DNA of 58,124 nucleotides, from NCBI RefSeq assembly GCF_946479965.1, contig NZ_CAMLHX010000024.1, positions 1-58,124 of the forward strand, written 5' to 3'. Origin of the DNA: an uncultured Mucilaginibacter sp. Lineage in GTDB: Bacteria; Bacteroidota; Bacteroidia; Sphingobacteriales; Sphingobacteriaceae. Under the pieces are notes generated by a model, which was not told the DNA's origin, did no database searches, and saw nothing but the letters and a program-made list of their open reading frames with translations. Positions 18,535 to 27,392 of this stretch are shown here, piece after piece (position 1 is the stretch's first letter; each line of letters opens with the position of its first letter). A program made the translations under genes and the position numbers.

Positions 18535-19529
18535 TATAAACGTGTCTCCCGTTCAAGTTGTATTTTATTAGCTTCCTGCAAAACCGGGTTGGTTTTTACC
18601 ACCGGAAGCGGTTTCATTTCGTAGTGATTAGAGCTGATAACTGATTTATGCGATACTTTACGTGGACCTTCAATTACCCAATCAGAAGTTTTCTTTTTAT
18701 CAAAACGACATTCGTTACAGATAAACTCTTCTACTTCGCCCCACTGATCCTTGCGTGCAGTTACACGAAGCACTTCTTCACCTTTATACCATAATGTTAC
18801 TTTACCGTTGCAGTTGGCATGATCGCAATCGCGATGTGCTTCAACAGGTTTGGTAAACCAAACACGATTTTTAAAGCGGAATGTTTTATCTGTTAACGCA
18901 CCTACCGGGCAAACATCAATAACGTTTCCTGAGAAATCATTATCAACAGCTGCTTGAATATAGGTTGAGATCTCTGAATGATCGCCACGGTTTAGAATAC
19001 CGTGTATGCGGTGGTCAGTTATTTGATCGGCAACAAACACACAGCGATAGCATAAAATGCAACGCGTCATGTGCAATTGGATCTTATCGCCGATATCAAT
19101 TTTTTCAAATGTACGGCGGTCAAATTCATAACGAGTTTTAACAGCGCCGTGCTCAAAGCCAAGATCTTGCAAATGACACTCGCCAGCCTGGTCGCACACA
19201 GGGCAATCCAGCGGGTGATTAATTAATAACATTTCGACCACGCCTTTGCGCGCTTCAATAACCTCCGGCGAAGTGATGTTTTTCACTTCCATACCATCCA
19301 TTACCGTTGTGCGGCATGACGCTACCAGCTTAGGCATAGGGCGCGGATCTTTTTCAGATCCTTTGCTTACCTGTACCAAACAGGTACGGCATTTACCACC
19401 GCTACCCTCTAATTTGGAGTAATAGCACATAGCAGGCGGAACAATATCACCTCCTATTTGCCTTGCGGCATTAAGGATGCTTGTTCCGTCTGGCACTTCT
19501 ACCGATATTCCGTCTATTGTAACCTTCAT
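18534..19529 (-). CDS. nuoG: NADH-quinone oxidoreductase subunit G, short form
   Basis: A 331-aa protein with the N-terminal part of NuoG only. A 2Fe-2S ferredoxin domain binds N1b (cysteines at about 34, 48, 51 and 69). The Cys-rich block CPVCDQAGECHLQD (near 108), the HMTRCILCYRCV motif and the later CPVGALTDK give N5 and N4. The first part of the Fe4S4/molybdopterin domain follows (FICNECRFDKKK), and the protein then ends. The large C-terminal molybdopterin-like domain of E. coli NuoG (about 908 aa) is missing. There is no frameshift and the stop overlaps nuoH, so the short form is genuine. Confidence 0.92.
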   Translation of the reverse strand: MKVTIDGISVEVPDGTSILNAARQIGGDIVPPAMCYYSKLEGSGGKCRTCLVQVSKGSEKDPRPMPKLVASCRTTVMDGMEVKNITSPEVIEARKGVVEMLLINHPLDCPVCDQAGECHLQDLGFEHGAVKTRYEFDRRTFEKIDIGDKIQLHMTRCILCYRCVFVADQITDHRIHGILNRGDHSEISTYIQAAVDNDFSGNVIDVCPVGALTDKTFRFKNRVWFTKPVEAHRDCDHANCNGKVTLWYKGEEVLRVTARKDQWGEVEEFICNECRFDKKKTSDWVIEGPRKVSHKSVISSNHYEMKPLPVVKTNPVLQEANKIQLERETRL

Positions 19530-19565
19530 TTTGACGTTATATATTAGTCAATTATAATATTTTAC

Positions 19566-19649
19566 TTGTCATGTTGAGCGATAGCGAAACATCTTATCCG
19601 CTTTACTCGTCGCTCTTATAAGATCCTTCGCTATCGCTCAGGATGACAA
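19566..19649. repeat. palindromic intergenic repeat between nuoF and nuoG
   Basis: An imperfect inverted repeat fills the only large gap between nuoF and nuoG. The left arm (19566-19597) contains GAGCGATAGCGAAACATC and the right arm (19617-19649) contains its near complement GATCCTTCGCTATCGCTC, with TTGTCAT and ATGACAA at the ends. A shorter relative lies at 52724-52753. It has the look of a REP/MITE-like element. It could form a large hairpin in the nuo mRNA. Confidence 0.8.
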
Positions 19650-19655
19650 CTTACT

Positions 19656-21014
19656 CTATTGCGCAGCAGGAACAGGCAATGGATCAGCATAATGTGCTAA
19701 GCCGTAATTTCTTGTTATCGCCTCGGCCGCATGCGATACGTGCCACTCAAATTCATCCCTAAAATGGCGAATAGCACTAGCCACAGGCCATGCTGCCGCG
19801 TCACCAAGCGGACAAATAGTATTGCCTTCAATTTTCTTTGATACATCTACCAGCAGGTCCATGTCGCTCATGCTGCCATGGCCCATTTCAAGGCGATGTA
19901 ACACTTTTTCCATCCAGCCGGTACCTTCACGGCAAGGCGAACATTGTCCGCAGCTTTCATGGTGATAAAAACGGGCAAAGTTCCAGGTGTTGCGCACAAT
20001 ACACTGGTCTTCATCAAAAGCAATAAAACCGCCGGATCCCATCATGGTGCCGCTTACAAAACCACCGTCAGCTAATGATTCATAGCTCATTAAACGACCT
20101 TCGCCATTAACGGTCTTCAAGAACAAATTAGCTGGCAAAATCGGCACAGATGAACCACCCGCAACAACCGCTTTTAAACGTTTGCCATTGGCAATACCAC
20201 CGCAATATTCGTCACTGTATAAAAATTCTTCAACCGGCAGGCCGAGATCTATTTCGTAAACTCCTGGTTTTACTAAGTTACCACCAGCTGAGATCAGTTT
20301 AGTACCTGTACTACGACCGATACCTAATTTAGCATACTCTTCGCCGCCATCATTAATGATAGGTACTACAGCAGCAATAGACTCAACGTTATTAACCACA
20401 GTAGGGCAGCCGTACAAGCCCGCAATAGCTGGGAAAGGTGGTTTAATGCGTGGGTTACCACGTTTACCTTCTAATGATTCTAACAAAGCTGTTTCTTCAC
20501 CGCAAATATAAGCACCGCCTCCTGGCTGTACATACAACTCCAGATCATAACCTGTACCTAATATATTTTTACCTAAAAAGCCATTGGCTTTTGCTTCGGC
20601 AATTGCTTTTTCAAGGATGCGTATTTGCGGCATCATTTCGCCGCGAACATAGATATATGATGTTTTTGCGCCTAAAGCGTAGCTGGCGGTTATCATTCCC
20701 TCAATTAACAAGTGAGGGATATAAGTCATCAGGTAACGATCTTTAAAAGTACCGGGCTCTGACTCATCAGCATTACAAACCAAATAACGTGCAACACCTT
20801 CCGGCTTAGCCAAAAAACTCCACTTCATCCCGGTAGGGAAACCTGCACCACCACGACCACGCAAACCCGATTTTTTAACTTCCTCCACCACTTCTTCGGG
20901 CGACATCTGTTTTAAAGCTTTCTCTACAGATCTGTAACCACCTTTTTGGCGGTATACATCAAAGGTATTGATGCCGGGTACGTTTATATGTTCTAAAAGT
21001 AATTTGCGTCCCAT
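19656..21014 (-). CDS. nuoF: NADH-quinone oxidoreductase subunit F
   Basis: A 452-aa subunit that oxidises NADH. The glycine-rich NADH-binding block [15 protein letters not shown] (near residue 54), the FMN segment [14 protein letters not shown] (near 170) and the N3 [4Fe-4S] motif [13 protein letters not shown] (near 353, with a later Cys in TICPLGDA) are all intact. It overlaps nuoE by one base (TAATG). Confidence 0.97.
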   Translation of the reverse strand: MGRKLLLEHINVPGINTFDVYRQKGGYRSVEKALKQMSPEEVVEEVKKSGLRGRGGAGFPTGMKWSFLAKPEGVARYLVCNADESEPGTFKDRYLMTYIPHLLIEGMITASYALGAKTSYIYVRGEMMPQIRILEKAIAEAKANGFLGKNILGTGYDLELYVQPGGGAYICGEETALLESLEGKRGNPRIKPPFPAIAGLYGCPTVVNNVESIAAVVPIINDGGEEYAKLGIGRSTGTKLISAGGNLVKPGVYEIDLGLPVEEFLYSDEYCGGIANGKRLKAVVAGGSSVPILPANLFLKTVNGEGRLMSYESLADGGFVSGTMMGSGGFIAFDEDQCIVRNTWNFARFYHHESCGQCSPCREGTGWMEKVLHRLEMGHGSMSDMDLLVDVSKKIEGNTICPLGDAAAWPVASAIRHFRDEFEWHVSHAAEAITRNYGLAHYADPLPVPAAQ

Positions 21015-21541
21015 TAGTTATTCGCCTTAGCTTTTAAATCTTCAATCAATTGATCAACCGACGCGTTGGTCAGTTTCTCATAAAAAGTGTATTCAGGACC
21101 TATCTGTAAAACCGGGCCAAAGCCGCAGGCTGCTAAACACTCCACACCGCGCCAGCTAAACAGGCCATCAGCTGTAACTTCCCCCTCTTTAACACCCAGC
21201 TTTTGCTCTATATGATCCATTATCTTCTCGGCTCCTACTAAGCAGCAAGGTCCTGTACGGCAAACTTCCAATGCGTATTTGCCCTGAGGGCGCATAAAGT
21301 ACATGGTGTAAAAAGTTGCCACCTCATAAACCTCAACAGGCTGTATACTTAAGTACTCTGCAACTTTATCCATTGCGGGTGCACTTACCCAACCAAATTC
21401 GGCTTGCACTAAATGCAGTATAGGCAATAGTGCTGATTTTTGTTTTCCTTCGGGATAGCGACTAACAATGTCAGCAAATTGGTCGGTCAGCGCGGTTGAA
21501 AACTCAACCGGAACCATCTCGGTATTTTCAACTCTAAGCAT
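21014..21541 (-). CDS. nuoE: NADH-quinone oxidoreductase subunit E
   Basis: A 175-aa thioredoxin-like subunit that carries the [2Fe-2S] cluster N1a. The four ligands fit CRTGPC (near residue 94) and CLAACG (near 135). It partners NuoF in the NADH dehydrogenase module. The start overlaps the nuoD stop by 8 bases (ATGCTTAG). A downstream Met at residue 9 is a possible alternative start. Confidence 0.95.
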   Translation of the reverse strand: MLRVENTEMVPVEFSTALTDQFADIVSRYPEGKQKSALLPILHLVQAEFGWVSAPAMDKVAEYLSIQPVEVYEVATFYTMYFMRPQGKYALEVCRTGPCCLVGAEKIMDHIEQKLGVKEGEVTADGLFSWRGVECLAACGFGPVLQIGPEYTFYEKLTNASVDQLIEDLKAKANN

Positions 21542-22745
21542 CTAACTCTCCGGCTATAACGTTTAAACTACTCATGTTAATTATCGCATCTGAAAGCAAC
21601 ATACCAGCACTCATTGGCGCATACATCTGGTAATTGATGAAGCTTGGCCTGCGGAAATGCAGCCTGTAAGGTGCACGCCCACCATCGTTTATCAGGTAAA
21701 AGCCTAACTCACCGTTAGCGCCCTCAACAGCATGATAAACTTCTGTATGTGGAGTTGGTATCTCGCCCATCACTATTTTAAAGTGATAGATGAGGGCTTC
21801 CATATTATTATAAACTTCCTCTTTTGGAGGCAGGTAAAATTCGGGTACATCAGCATGGAAAATATCACTTGGCTCTTTTTCCAGCTTTACCAATGCCTGT
21901 TCTATCAGACGAAGGCTTTGCCACATTTCTTCATTACGCACCAAAAAGCGGGCATACACGTCACCATTCTCGCCAACCGGAACTTCAAAATCAAAGTCCT
22001 CATAGCTTGAATATGGGTTCATGGCGCGCACATCATAATCAACACCGGCCGCACGTAGCAGAGGGCCGCTCCAGCTGTAGCTTAAAGCGTCTTCGGCTGT
22101 AACAGCGGCAACGCCTTTGGTGCGATCCATAAATATGCGGTTACGTGTAAACAGCGCCTCAAACTCTTTAAGGGTTTTAGGGAAGTTAATCAAGAACGCA
22201 CGCAGCTTTATGAAGGCTTTTGTATTAAAGTTACGTTCAAAACCGCCTATACGACCTATGTTGGTAGTTAAGCGTGACCCGCAAACTTCTTCATATATCT
22301 CATAGATAGCCTCGCGGTGCTCCATCATATAAAGGAAACCTGTGAAAGCTCCAGTATCAACACCTAATACACCGTTACAAACAATATGGTCGGCTATTCG
22401 GGCAAGCTCCATTACAATAACGCGCAGGTAATCTACACGCTTAGGTGTTTGAATACCCAATAGTTTTTCAACCGTCATGTGCCAACCCATGTTGTTAATG
22501 GGTGATGAGCAGTAATTTAAACGATCTGTTAACGGCGTTATTTGATAAAATGGACGATGCTCGGCAATTTTCTCAAACGCCCTGTGAATATATCCAATGG
22601 TTGATACGCCGCTTATAATACGCTCGCCATCCATCTGCAAAACGTTTTGAAAAACGCCATGCGTAGCCGGGTGGGTAGGCCCTAAATTTAGCGTGGAATG
22701 GTCGCTTTGCGGATCGTTATCTATATATACGGGATGATTCTCCAT
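21534..22745 (-). CDS. nuoD: NADH-quinone oxidoreductase subunit D
   Basis: A 403-aa subunit homologous to the large subunit of NiFe hydrogenases. It forms the quinone site with NuoB. The conserved N-terminal LGPTHPATHGVFQ block, with the quinone-site His residues, and the C-terminal block of GELDA at the end are intact. NuoC and NuoD are separate genes here, unlike the fused NuoCD of E. coli. It lies 3 bp after nuoC. Confidence 0.97.
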   Translation of the reverse strand: MENHPVYIDNDPQSDHSTLNLGPTHPATHGVFQNVLQMDGERIISGVSTIGYIHRAFEKIAEHRPFYQITPLTDRLNYCSSPINNMGWHMTVEKLLGIQTPKRVDYLRVIVMELARIADHIVCNGVLGVDTGAFTGFLYMMEHREAIYEIYEEVCGSRLTTNIGRIGGFERNFNTKAFIKLRAFLINFPKTLKEFEALFTRNRIFMDRTKGVAAVTAEDALSYSWSGPLLRAAGVDYDVRAMNPYSSYEDFDFEVPVGENGDVYARFLVRNEEMWQSLRLIEQALVKLEKEPSDIFHADVPEFYLPPKEEVYNNMEALIYHFKIVMGEIPTPHTEVYHAVEGANGELGFYLINDGGRAPYRLHFRRPSFINYQMYAPMSAGMLLSDAIINMSSLNVIAGELDA

Positions 22746-22748
22746 GCT

Positions 22749-23252
22749 CTATCTTCCAAAAAAATAATCTTTCTTATCAACGCGGTTCGGATCCTCCAAC
22801 GGGAACTCTTTACGCATCGGGAAAGCTGTCATATCGTCAACATTCAATATCCTGCGCAGATCCGGGTGCCCATCGAATATCACACCGAAATAATCATACG
22901 TTTCGCGCTCCATCCAGTTAGCACCCTCCCATAAGTTGGTTGCTGTAGGGATATGGCAGTTATCGCCATCAATAAATACTTTAATGCGTACACGCACATT
23001 ATTTACCAGGCTGTGCAGGTGATAAACGACGCCTATTGTAAGCTCCTGCTCAGGGTAATGTACAGCAGTTATATCAGTTAAATAAATAAACTGAAGAACC
23101 GGCGAGCTTTTAAGGAAAGCCAGTAGTTCGTTTATCTGCTCTTTGGTAGTCTCTAAAGTAAGCAAACCAAAAGGCTCGCCAACTACCGTTACCTTATCAG
23201 CGAATTGGGTATTTATGTTATTTAAAACTTCTTCGTTAGTTATCTTACCCAT
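22749..23252 (-). CDS. nuoC: NADH-quinone oxidoreductase subunit C
   Basis: A 167-aa homologue of the mitochondrial 30-kDa subunit. The family signature lies in WMERETYDYFGVIFDGHPDL (near residue 121), followed by RRILNVDDMTAFPMRKEFPL. It lies directly after nuoB with no spacer and 3 bp before nuoD. Confidence 0.95.
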   Translation of the reverse strand: MGKITNEEVLNNINTQFADKVTVVGEPFGLLTLETTKEQINELLAFLKSSPVLQFIYLTDITAVHYPEQELTIGVVYHLHSLVNNVRVRIKVFIDGDNCHIPTATNLWEGANWMERETYDYFGVIFDGHPDLRRILNVDDMTAFPMRKEFPLEDPNRVDKKDYFFGR

Positions 23253-23795
23253 TTATTGAATTCCGTATGATGCAAGTAATTTTTGGTATTCAGGAGTATC
23301 GCGCCTGCGGGTTGATTCTGTTCTCACCAGGTCCTGTATGTGCATAAAGCCATCAATAATAGCTTCAGGGCGCGGCGGGCAACCCGGCACGTAAACGTCA
23401 ACCGGAATGATCTCATCAATACCTTGTAAAACCGAATAGGTATCAAATATACCTCCGCTTGATGCGCATGCCCCAACTGCCATTACCCAACGTGGCTCGG
23501 CCATTTGCAGGTATACCTGGCGCAGTACAGGACCCATCTTTTTGGCGATGGTACCCATTACCATTAAAAGATCGGCCTGACGTGGCGAGAAGCTTAAACG
23601 CTCTGCACCAAAACGCGAAAGGTCATAATGTGAAGCCATGGTGGCCATAAATTCGATACCACAACATGATGTGGCGAAAGGCAATGGCCAAAGTGAATTG
23701 GCACGTGCCATACCTACCGCTTTATCAAGCGAAGTAGCAAAAAATCCCGCTCCCTCTACTCCCGCAGGAGCCCCAACTATTTGAATATCACTCAT
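23253..23795 (-). CDS. nuoB: NADH-quinone oxidoreductase subunit B
   Basis: A 180-aa subunit that carries the terminal cluster N2. The tandem cysteines are in [11 protein letters not shown] (near residue 44), and the further ligands in GACASSGG (near 107) and [11 protein letters not shown] (near 138). It is the first gene of the nuoB-N transcription unit and has a candidate promoter of its own. nuoA, normally adjacent, is 486 bp upstream. Confidence 0.97.
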   Translation of the reverse strand: MSDIQIVGAPAGVEGAGFFATSLDKAVGMARANSLWPLPFATSCCGIEFMATMASHYDLSRFGAERLSFSPRQADLLMVMGTIAKKMGPVLRQVYLQMAEPRWVMAVGACASSGGIFDTYSVLQGIDEIIPVDVYVPGCPPRPEAIIDGFMHIQDLVRTESTRRRDTPEYQKLLASYGIQ

Positions 23796-23817
23796 GAATT
23801 ATAATTATCAAATACTC

Positions 23818-23850
23818 GTCCAAACTGTGACATTTGGACGCGCAAATTTA
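23818..23850 (-). promoter_or_regulatory. candidate nuoB promoter with overlapping 7-bp dyad
   Basis: On the minus strand TAAATTTG (23843-23850) is an exact TAnnTTTG -7 element, about 48 bp upstream of the nuoB ATG. Immediately downstream, at the expected transcription start, GTCCAAA (23818-23824) and TTTGGAC (23833-23839) form a perfect 7-bp dyad with an 8-bp spacer. It is well placed for an operator or for a 5' mRNA hairpin. No clear -33 box is seen. Confidence 0.55.
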
Positions 23851-23940
23851 TGATAAAATACCTTGTATTAGCTACACTAAAGGCTAAACGAAATATATTT
23901 AGAATTATTCTAAACAAACAGTCCTATTGGATGTTTATTA

Positions 23941-24215
23941 AGGCTTTAATAAAAACACTGCAAACTCTCCCGTGTTCCAAAAAATATAAAGCCTGTAAAA
24001 ACGCAAAACTACTTTGACGGTATTAATCGGCTCATTCTAAGTGGCTTAACTTTTTAAGCCGAAACACTTTGGAACACTTTGAAACTACTTATAAGTCAGT
24101 AAAGTTAGCTGTAAATTGAACGTAAGTGACTGACAGTGAAACAATTGAACAGCTTTAAGCTTTTTAGCTTAAAATGGAACACTTTGGAACAGCAAACAAA
24201 CCAGTTTGGAACACC
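23941..24215. repeat. GGAACAC-repeat spacer between nuoA and nuoB
   Basis: This 486-bp spacer (23796-24281) has no gene. It holds a module present twice: a small hairpin (24043-24060, loop CTTT; and 24154-24173) followed by a GGAACACTTTGGAACAC-type word (24063-24085 and 24175-24191). A further TTTGGAACAC lies near 24204, and an inverted GTGTTCCAA (23972-23980) lies inside a third hairpin (AGGCTTTA 23941-23948 with TAAAGCCT 23987-23994). Confidence 0.75.
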
Positions 24216-24281
24216 TCAGTAAGCTGTCGAAAAAGAGCGGCAGAAGATATGTTAGCTAAGTGCAAATAATCTCTGTACCGG

Positions 24282-24653
24282 TTAGTCCCAGTTAAGCGCC
24301 TTTTTCTTTATTACGTAGATAAAGCCGGCTAATAGGGTTGCCATAAAGATGAACATCTCTATCATACCCTCTTTGCCTAACTCTTTAAAGTTAACCGCCC
24401 ATGGATACATAAATATCACCTCCACATCAAACAGCACAAACAATATTGCTACCAGGAAGTATTTAATAGAGATGGGCGTACGCGCGTTACCAATAACCTC
24501 AATGCCCGATTCAAAAGGAGTAAGCTTATCTGTAGTTACGCGTTTGGGGCCCAACTTGTGCGTGGCAAACATGGTACCCACTACAAAACCTAGCGCCACC
24601 AACATCTGAAATATAATAGGTAAGTAATTTACCGGTAAACTTTGAGTTTCCAT
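24282..24653 (-). CDS. nuoA: NADH-quinone oxidoreductase subunit A
   Basis: A 123-aa membrane subunit with three helices, the ND3 homologue. The conserved KLTPFESGIE block (near residue 44) and the second-helix block FLVAILFVLFDVEVIFMYPW are intact. The start is set at METQSL, because an exact -7 element ends 4 bp before this ATG. A longer in-frame start 33 bp upstream would lie before the promoter. nuoA is separated from nuoB-N by a long spacer and may be transcribed alone. Confidence 0.93.
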   Translation of the reverse strand: METQSLPVNYLPIIFQMLVALGFVVGTMFATHKLGPKRVTTDKLTPFESGIEVIGNARTPISIKYFLVAILFVLFDVEVIFMYPWAVNFKELGKEGMIEMFIFMATLLAGFIYVIKKKALNWD

Positions 24654-24657
24654 GCTG

Positions 24658-24665
24658 CAAATATA
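24658..24665 (-). promoter_or_regulatory. nuoA promoter, probably giving a leaderless mRNA
   Basis: The minus strand reads TATATTTG-CAGC-ATG. The exact TAnnTTTG element leaves only four bases before the start codon. With a usual distance of about 4-6 bases to the transcription start, the mRNA should begin at or next to the ATG. A TTTG 18 bp upstream, inside the neighbouring terminator stem, may be the -33 box. Confidence 0.6.
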
Positions 24666-24681
24666 CAAAGGGCTTATAAAT

Positions 24682-24713
24682 AACAAAGGCTTCTTTTTAC
24701 AGAAGCCTTTGTT
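24682..24713 (-). terminator. terminator-like hairpin after the TPR gene
   Basis: A 13-bp perfect stem (AACAAAGGCTTCT at 24682-24694, complement at 24701-24713, loop of 6) lies 19 bp past the TPR gene stop. The following T run is imperfect (GTTATTTAT). The stem abuts the nuoA promoter. Confidence 0.75.
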
Positions 24714-24731
24714 TTATAAATGTGTTATTTA

Positions 24732-26456
24732 TTACTTGCTTTTAGTTCCGGCTTTTTGCTTAAAGTAAAAGTCGGCTTGCGAGTCGGCTGGGTCAAGAGC
24801 TTTTGCCTTGTTAAAGTACTCTGCGGCTTTCACATCGTCCTTTTCTTTATAGGCATATATATTACCCAAATAGTCATAAGCTTCTAACAATGCCGGTTTC
24901 TCCTGTGCAGTCAATGAAGCTGTTTTAGGTTCCAATATTTGCACCACTTGCTCGTAATAGCCTTTGGCTAGTCCTTTTTTGTGTTCCCTATCGGCATCAC
25001 GCAACTCTGCTATACGAGCACGGAATAACGGGGTCCAAAAAATTGGATTAGTCATTTTTTGTTGCATGTAACTTAGTGCTGAATCAGCTCTAACCAGCAA
25101 GCTAGAGTCTTGCTTAAAAGTTGGATCAGCCTTTGCTTTTGCAGCCTGGTCAATAGTAAATGCAAAATAACCATATCTACCGGCTGCAAGATAATCGCCG
25201 AATGTTAAGTTTTTATCTTTTTTCAATATTTTCGAATAAGAATCGAAAGCGGCTGAATACCTTTTTCTATCAACGTTCACCTTTGCTATATCTCTGTAAA
25301 CATCTGCAAATGTGCTATCTAATTCAACTGCCTTTGTTAAAGTTTCCACAGCCTTTGTAGTATCCTGTCCTGCTTGAAGTTGCGCACGACCGTGATATAA
25401 AAAGTCGCGAGGGATGACACGCTTAGGATCGGCTTTAGCCATCCATTTATTCATGTATTCCATAGCGGCTTTAGGATCTTTACTTTCTAAAGCTGCGTAG
25501 CCTAAATAGCGGTATATCCTGGGATTAACGTTTGGCGAAGCGGTAAGCTTTGCGCCAACTTCGCGCAAATCAGCCCACTGACCGGCGCGTACCAAAAAGT
25601 CGGCATAACGTAATAGGGTCTCATTAGACTGATCAGTCAAACTCATATAAGTTTTAAAATGCGCTACAGCAGATTTTATCTTGTCAGAAGCATTTTTACC
25701 TCTATTGCTTGCCTCGCGGTTTTCTGTTTCTGCCCATTCCCGGTAGGCCGGTCCAAAATTAGGGTCAACTGTGGTAGCGGTTTGAAACGCTTTTTCTGCT
25801 GCGTCAAAACTATCAGCATATCTCCATAAAACGCCAATGGCTGTATTAGCCGTAACCGATTTTGGATCAAGCGTTAACGCTTGCTGGTAATTAGTAAAAG
25901 CATCGTTGCTTTTAAATTGTGAGCGATAAGCATTACCCAACTCAACCCATATATCAGGGTTTTTTTCATTAGCTAACTTACCCTTGTTCAAAGCATCAAT
26001 AGCTGCATTGGCATCTTGAGCAGATAGTTTACCATCTTCCGCGCCCAAAAGATATCCTCTACCTATATAAAGAAAAGGTTCAGCATCTTTTTTCTTAACC
26101 CATCCTAACGCTTGCTGAAAGTTTGATGTAGCACCGGCAGCGTCTTTATTTAAATGCGCCGCTGTGCCCAAACCAATATAATTAAGCGCTGATTTAGGAT
26201 CGGCCGCAACACCTTTGTTAAACACCGCCTTAGCCGAGTCAACATAATCTTGCGATAGATATACCCAACCTAACTGAAAAAATGCTTCAGCATTAGTTGG
26301 CTGTGTAACCGTTAAGTTTTTAAGCATAGCTTTAGCTTTTACATACTGCTCGGCATCAATTGCTTTTTTGGCATCAGCAAGGCTTTGTGCAAAAACTGAT
26401 GATCCAACAAGCGCTAAGCCCACTGTAGCTATTGCTATTTTTCTGATCATTTCCAT
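24732..26456 (-). CDS. exported tetratricopeptide repeat protein
   Basis: A 574-aa protein with a signal peptide (about residues 1-24, ending VFAQ) and many TPR units through most of its length (for example AEAFFQLGWVYLSQDYVDSA and SALNYIGLGTAAHL). TPR solenoids bind proteins. It is the last gene of the Ton cluster, 33 bp after the PstS-like gene, and this association recurs in Bacteroidota, which suggests a role with the Ton complex or cell-envelope proteins. No enzyme domain is visible. Confidence 0.85.
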   Translation of the reverse strand: MEMIRKIAIATVGLALVGSSVFAQSLADAKKAIDAEQYVKAKAMLKNLTVTQPTNAEAFFQLGWVYLSQDYVDSAKAVFNKGVAADPKSALNYIGLGTAAHLNKDAAGATSNFQQALGWVKKKDAEPFLYIGRGYLLGAEDGKLSAQDANAAIDALNKGKLANEKNPDIWVELGNAYRSQFKSNDAFTNYQQALTLDPKSVTANTAIGVLWRYADSFDAAEKAFQTATTVDPNFGPAYREWAETENREASNRGKNASDKIKSAVAHFKTYMSLTDQSNETLLRYADFLVRAGQWADLREVGAKLTASPNVNPRIYRYLGYAALESKDPKAAMEYMNKWMAKADPKRVIPRDFLYHGRAQLQAGQDTTKAVETLTKAVELDSTFADVYRDIAKVNVDRKRYSAAFDSYSKILKKDKNLTFGDYLAAGRYGYFAFTIDQAAKAKADPTFKQDSSLLVRADSALSYMQQKMTNPIFWTPLFRARIAELRDADREHKKGLAKGYYEQVVQILEPKTASLTAQEKPALLEAYDYLGNIYAYKEKDDVKAAEYFNKAKALDPADSQADFYFKQKAGTKSK

Positions 26457-26489
26457 CTTTTACTATTTTAGTTTTATAATTTACCTCTG

Positions 26490-27392
26490 TTATTTCTTCT
26501 TTATAATATTAATTTCCCTTGTGGGAATTGAATCGGGTAATATTCCCGACTGTAAAATTATCCGCTGGCCCTTCTCACCCAACATAAAGTAAGCAAACCC
26601 TGTGCCTAAACCCATTTTGCCGGTACTGTTAATTATATACAGATCGCGGGTAAGCGGATATTGTTTTAGAGCGAGAGTAGCTTGCGAAGGTTTAAAGTAC
26701 CCTGTCTTTTTACTGTCATCCTTTACCGAAACAATTTTTACCTTCTTCACCGCATCTGCATAATCCTCATCCGGATCATTAAGCCAGCTAAACCCGGTTA
26801 TCCCTATTGAGTTTTGATGCTCACTTACGTACTTTATTACTTCTTTATTATCCTTAAGGGCATAAATATTTCTTCCCTTTAAGTCAATACTACCCGAAAA
26901 AGCCTTCAAATACCTTACCAGGCTTGAGTTGGGGTTATCAAACACAATATTTACATCTGTTCTGGCATTGCCGTTTAGCATTTTCTTCAATTCGCTTACT
27001 GTAATTAACGTATCAGCCGAGGCGTTATTTACTATAAGCGTGATCGCATCAACCGCGAATCTATCGGTTTGCGGTGCCAGGTTCCTACCCTCCAGTATTT
27101 TCTTTTCGTCATCGCTTAATTCTCTCGATAAAATAGCAAGTCGCACACTGTCATTCAGCAACATGCCTACAATCTTATTTTCGGCGCCGTAAGCAATGTT
27201 CAAATCTGCCTGTTCATTCAAGCTTTTAAAAACAAATGCCATTTCATCAACAATGGGCTTACAAGACTCGTCAATCCCTATTAATGTTTTACCGCTTACC
27301 GTAGTTTCCCTTTGCTTTTGTTCAGCTTTCTTTTGTCCGCATGCAGTAATTACAAGCAAAACAGCCAATAAGTACTCCCATCTAAACTTCAT
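26490..27392 (-). CDS. PstS-like phosphate-binding-type lipoprotein
   Basis: A 300-aa protein with a lipoprotein signal (LLAVLLVITACGQ, lipobox Cys near residue 18) and a PBP-like (PstS family) fold: KTLIGIDESCKPIVDEM, FDNPNSSLVRYLKAF and NSIGITGFSWLND. Classical PstS binds phosphate for the PstCAB transporter. Here no ABC transporter genes are near and the gene is embedded in a tonB cluster, so phosphate uptake is uncertain. It overlaps the upstream 76-aa gene by 11 bp. Confidence 0.8.
   Translation of the reverse strand: MKFRWEYLLAVLLVITACGQKKAEQKQRETTVSGKTLIGIDESCKPIVDEMAFVFKSLNEQADLNIAYGAENKIVGMLLNDSVRLAILSRELSDDEKKILEGRNLAPQTDRFAVDAITLIVNNASADTLITVSELKKMLNGNARTDVNIVFDNPNSSLVRYLKAFSGSIDLKGRNIYALKDNKEVIKYVSEHQNSIGITGFSWLNDPDEDYADAVKKVKIVSVKDDSKKTGYFKPSQATLALKQYPLTRDLYIINSTGKMGLGTGFAYFMLGEKGQRIILQSGILPDSIPTREINIIKKK

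Noticed and set aside
24654..24686. N-terminal extension of NuoA by 11 residues
   Set aside because: The extra codons include the exact -7 promoter element, and NuoA homologues begin near METQSL.
26490..27392. phosphate (Pst) transport operon
   Set aside because: Only the binding-protein fold is present. No pstC, pstA, pstB or phoU lies nearby, and the gene is embedded in the Ton cluster.
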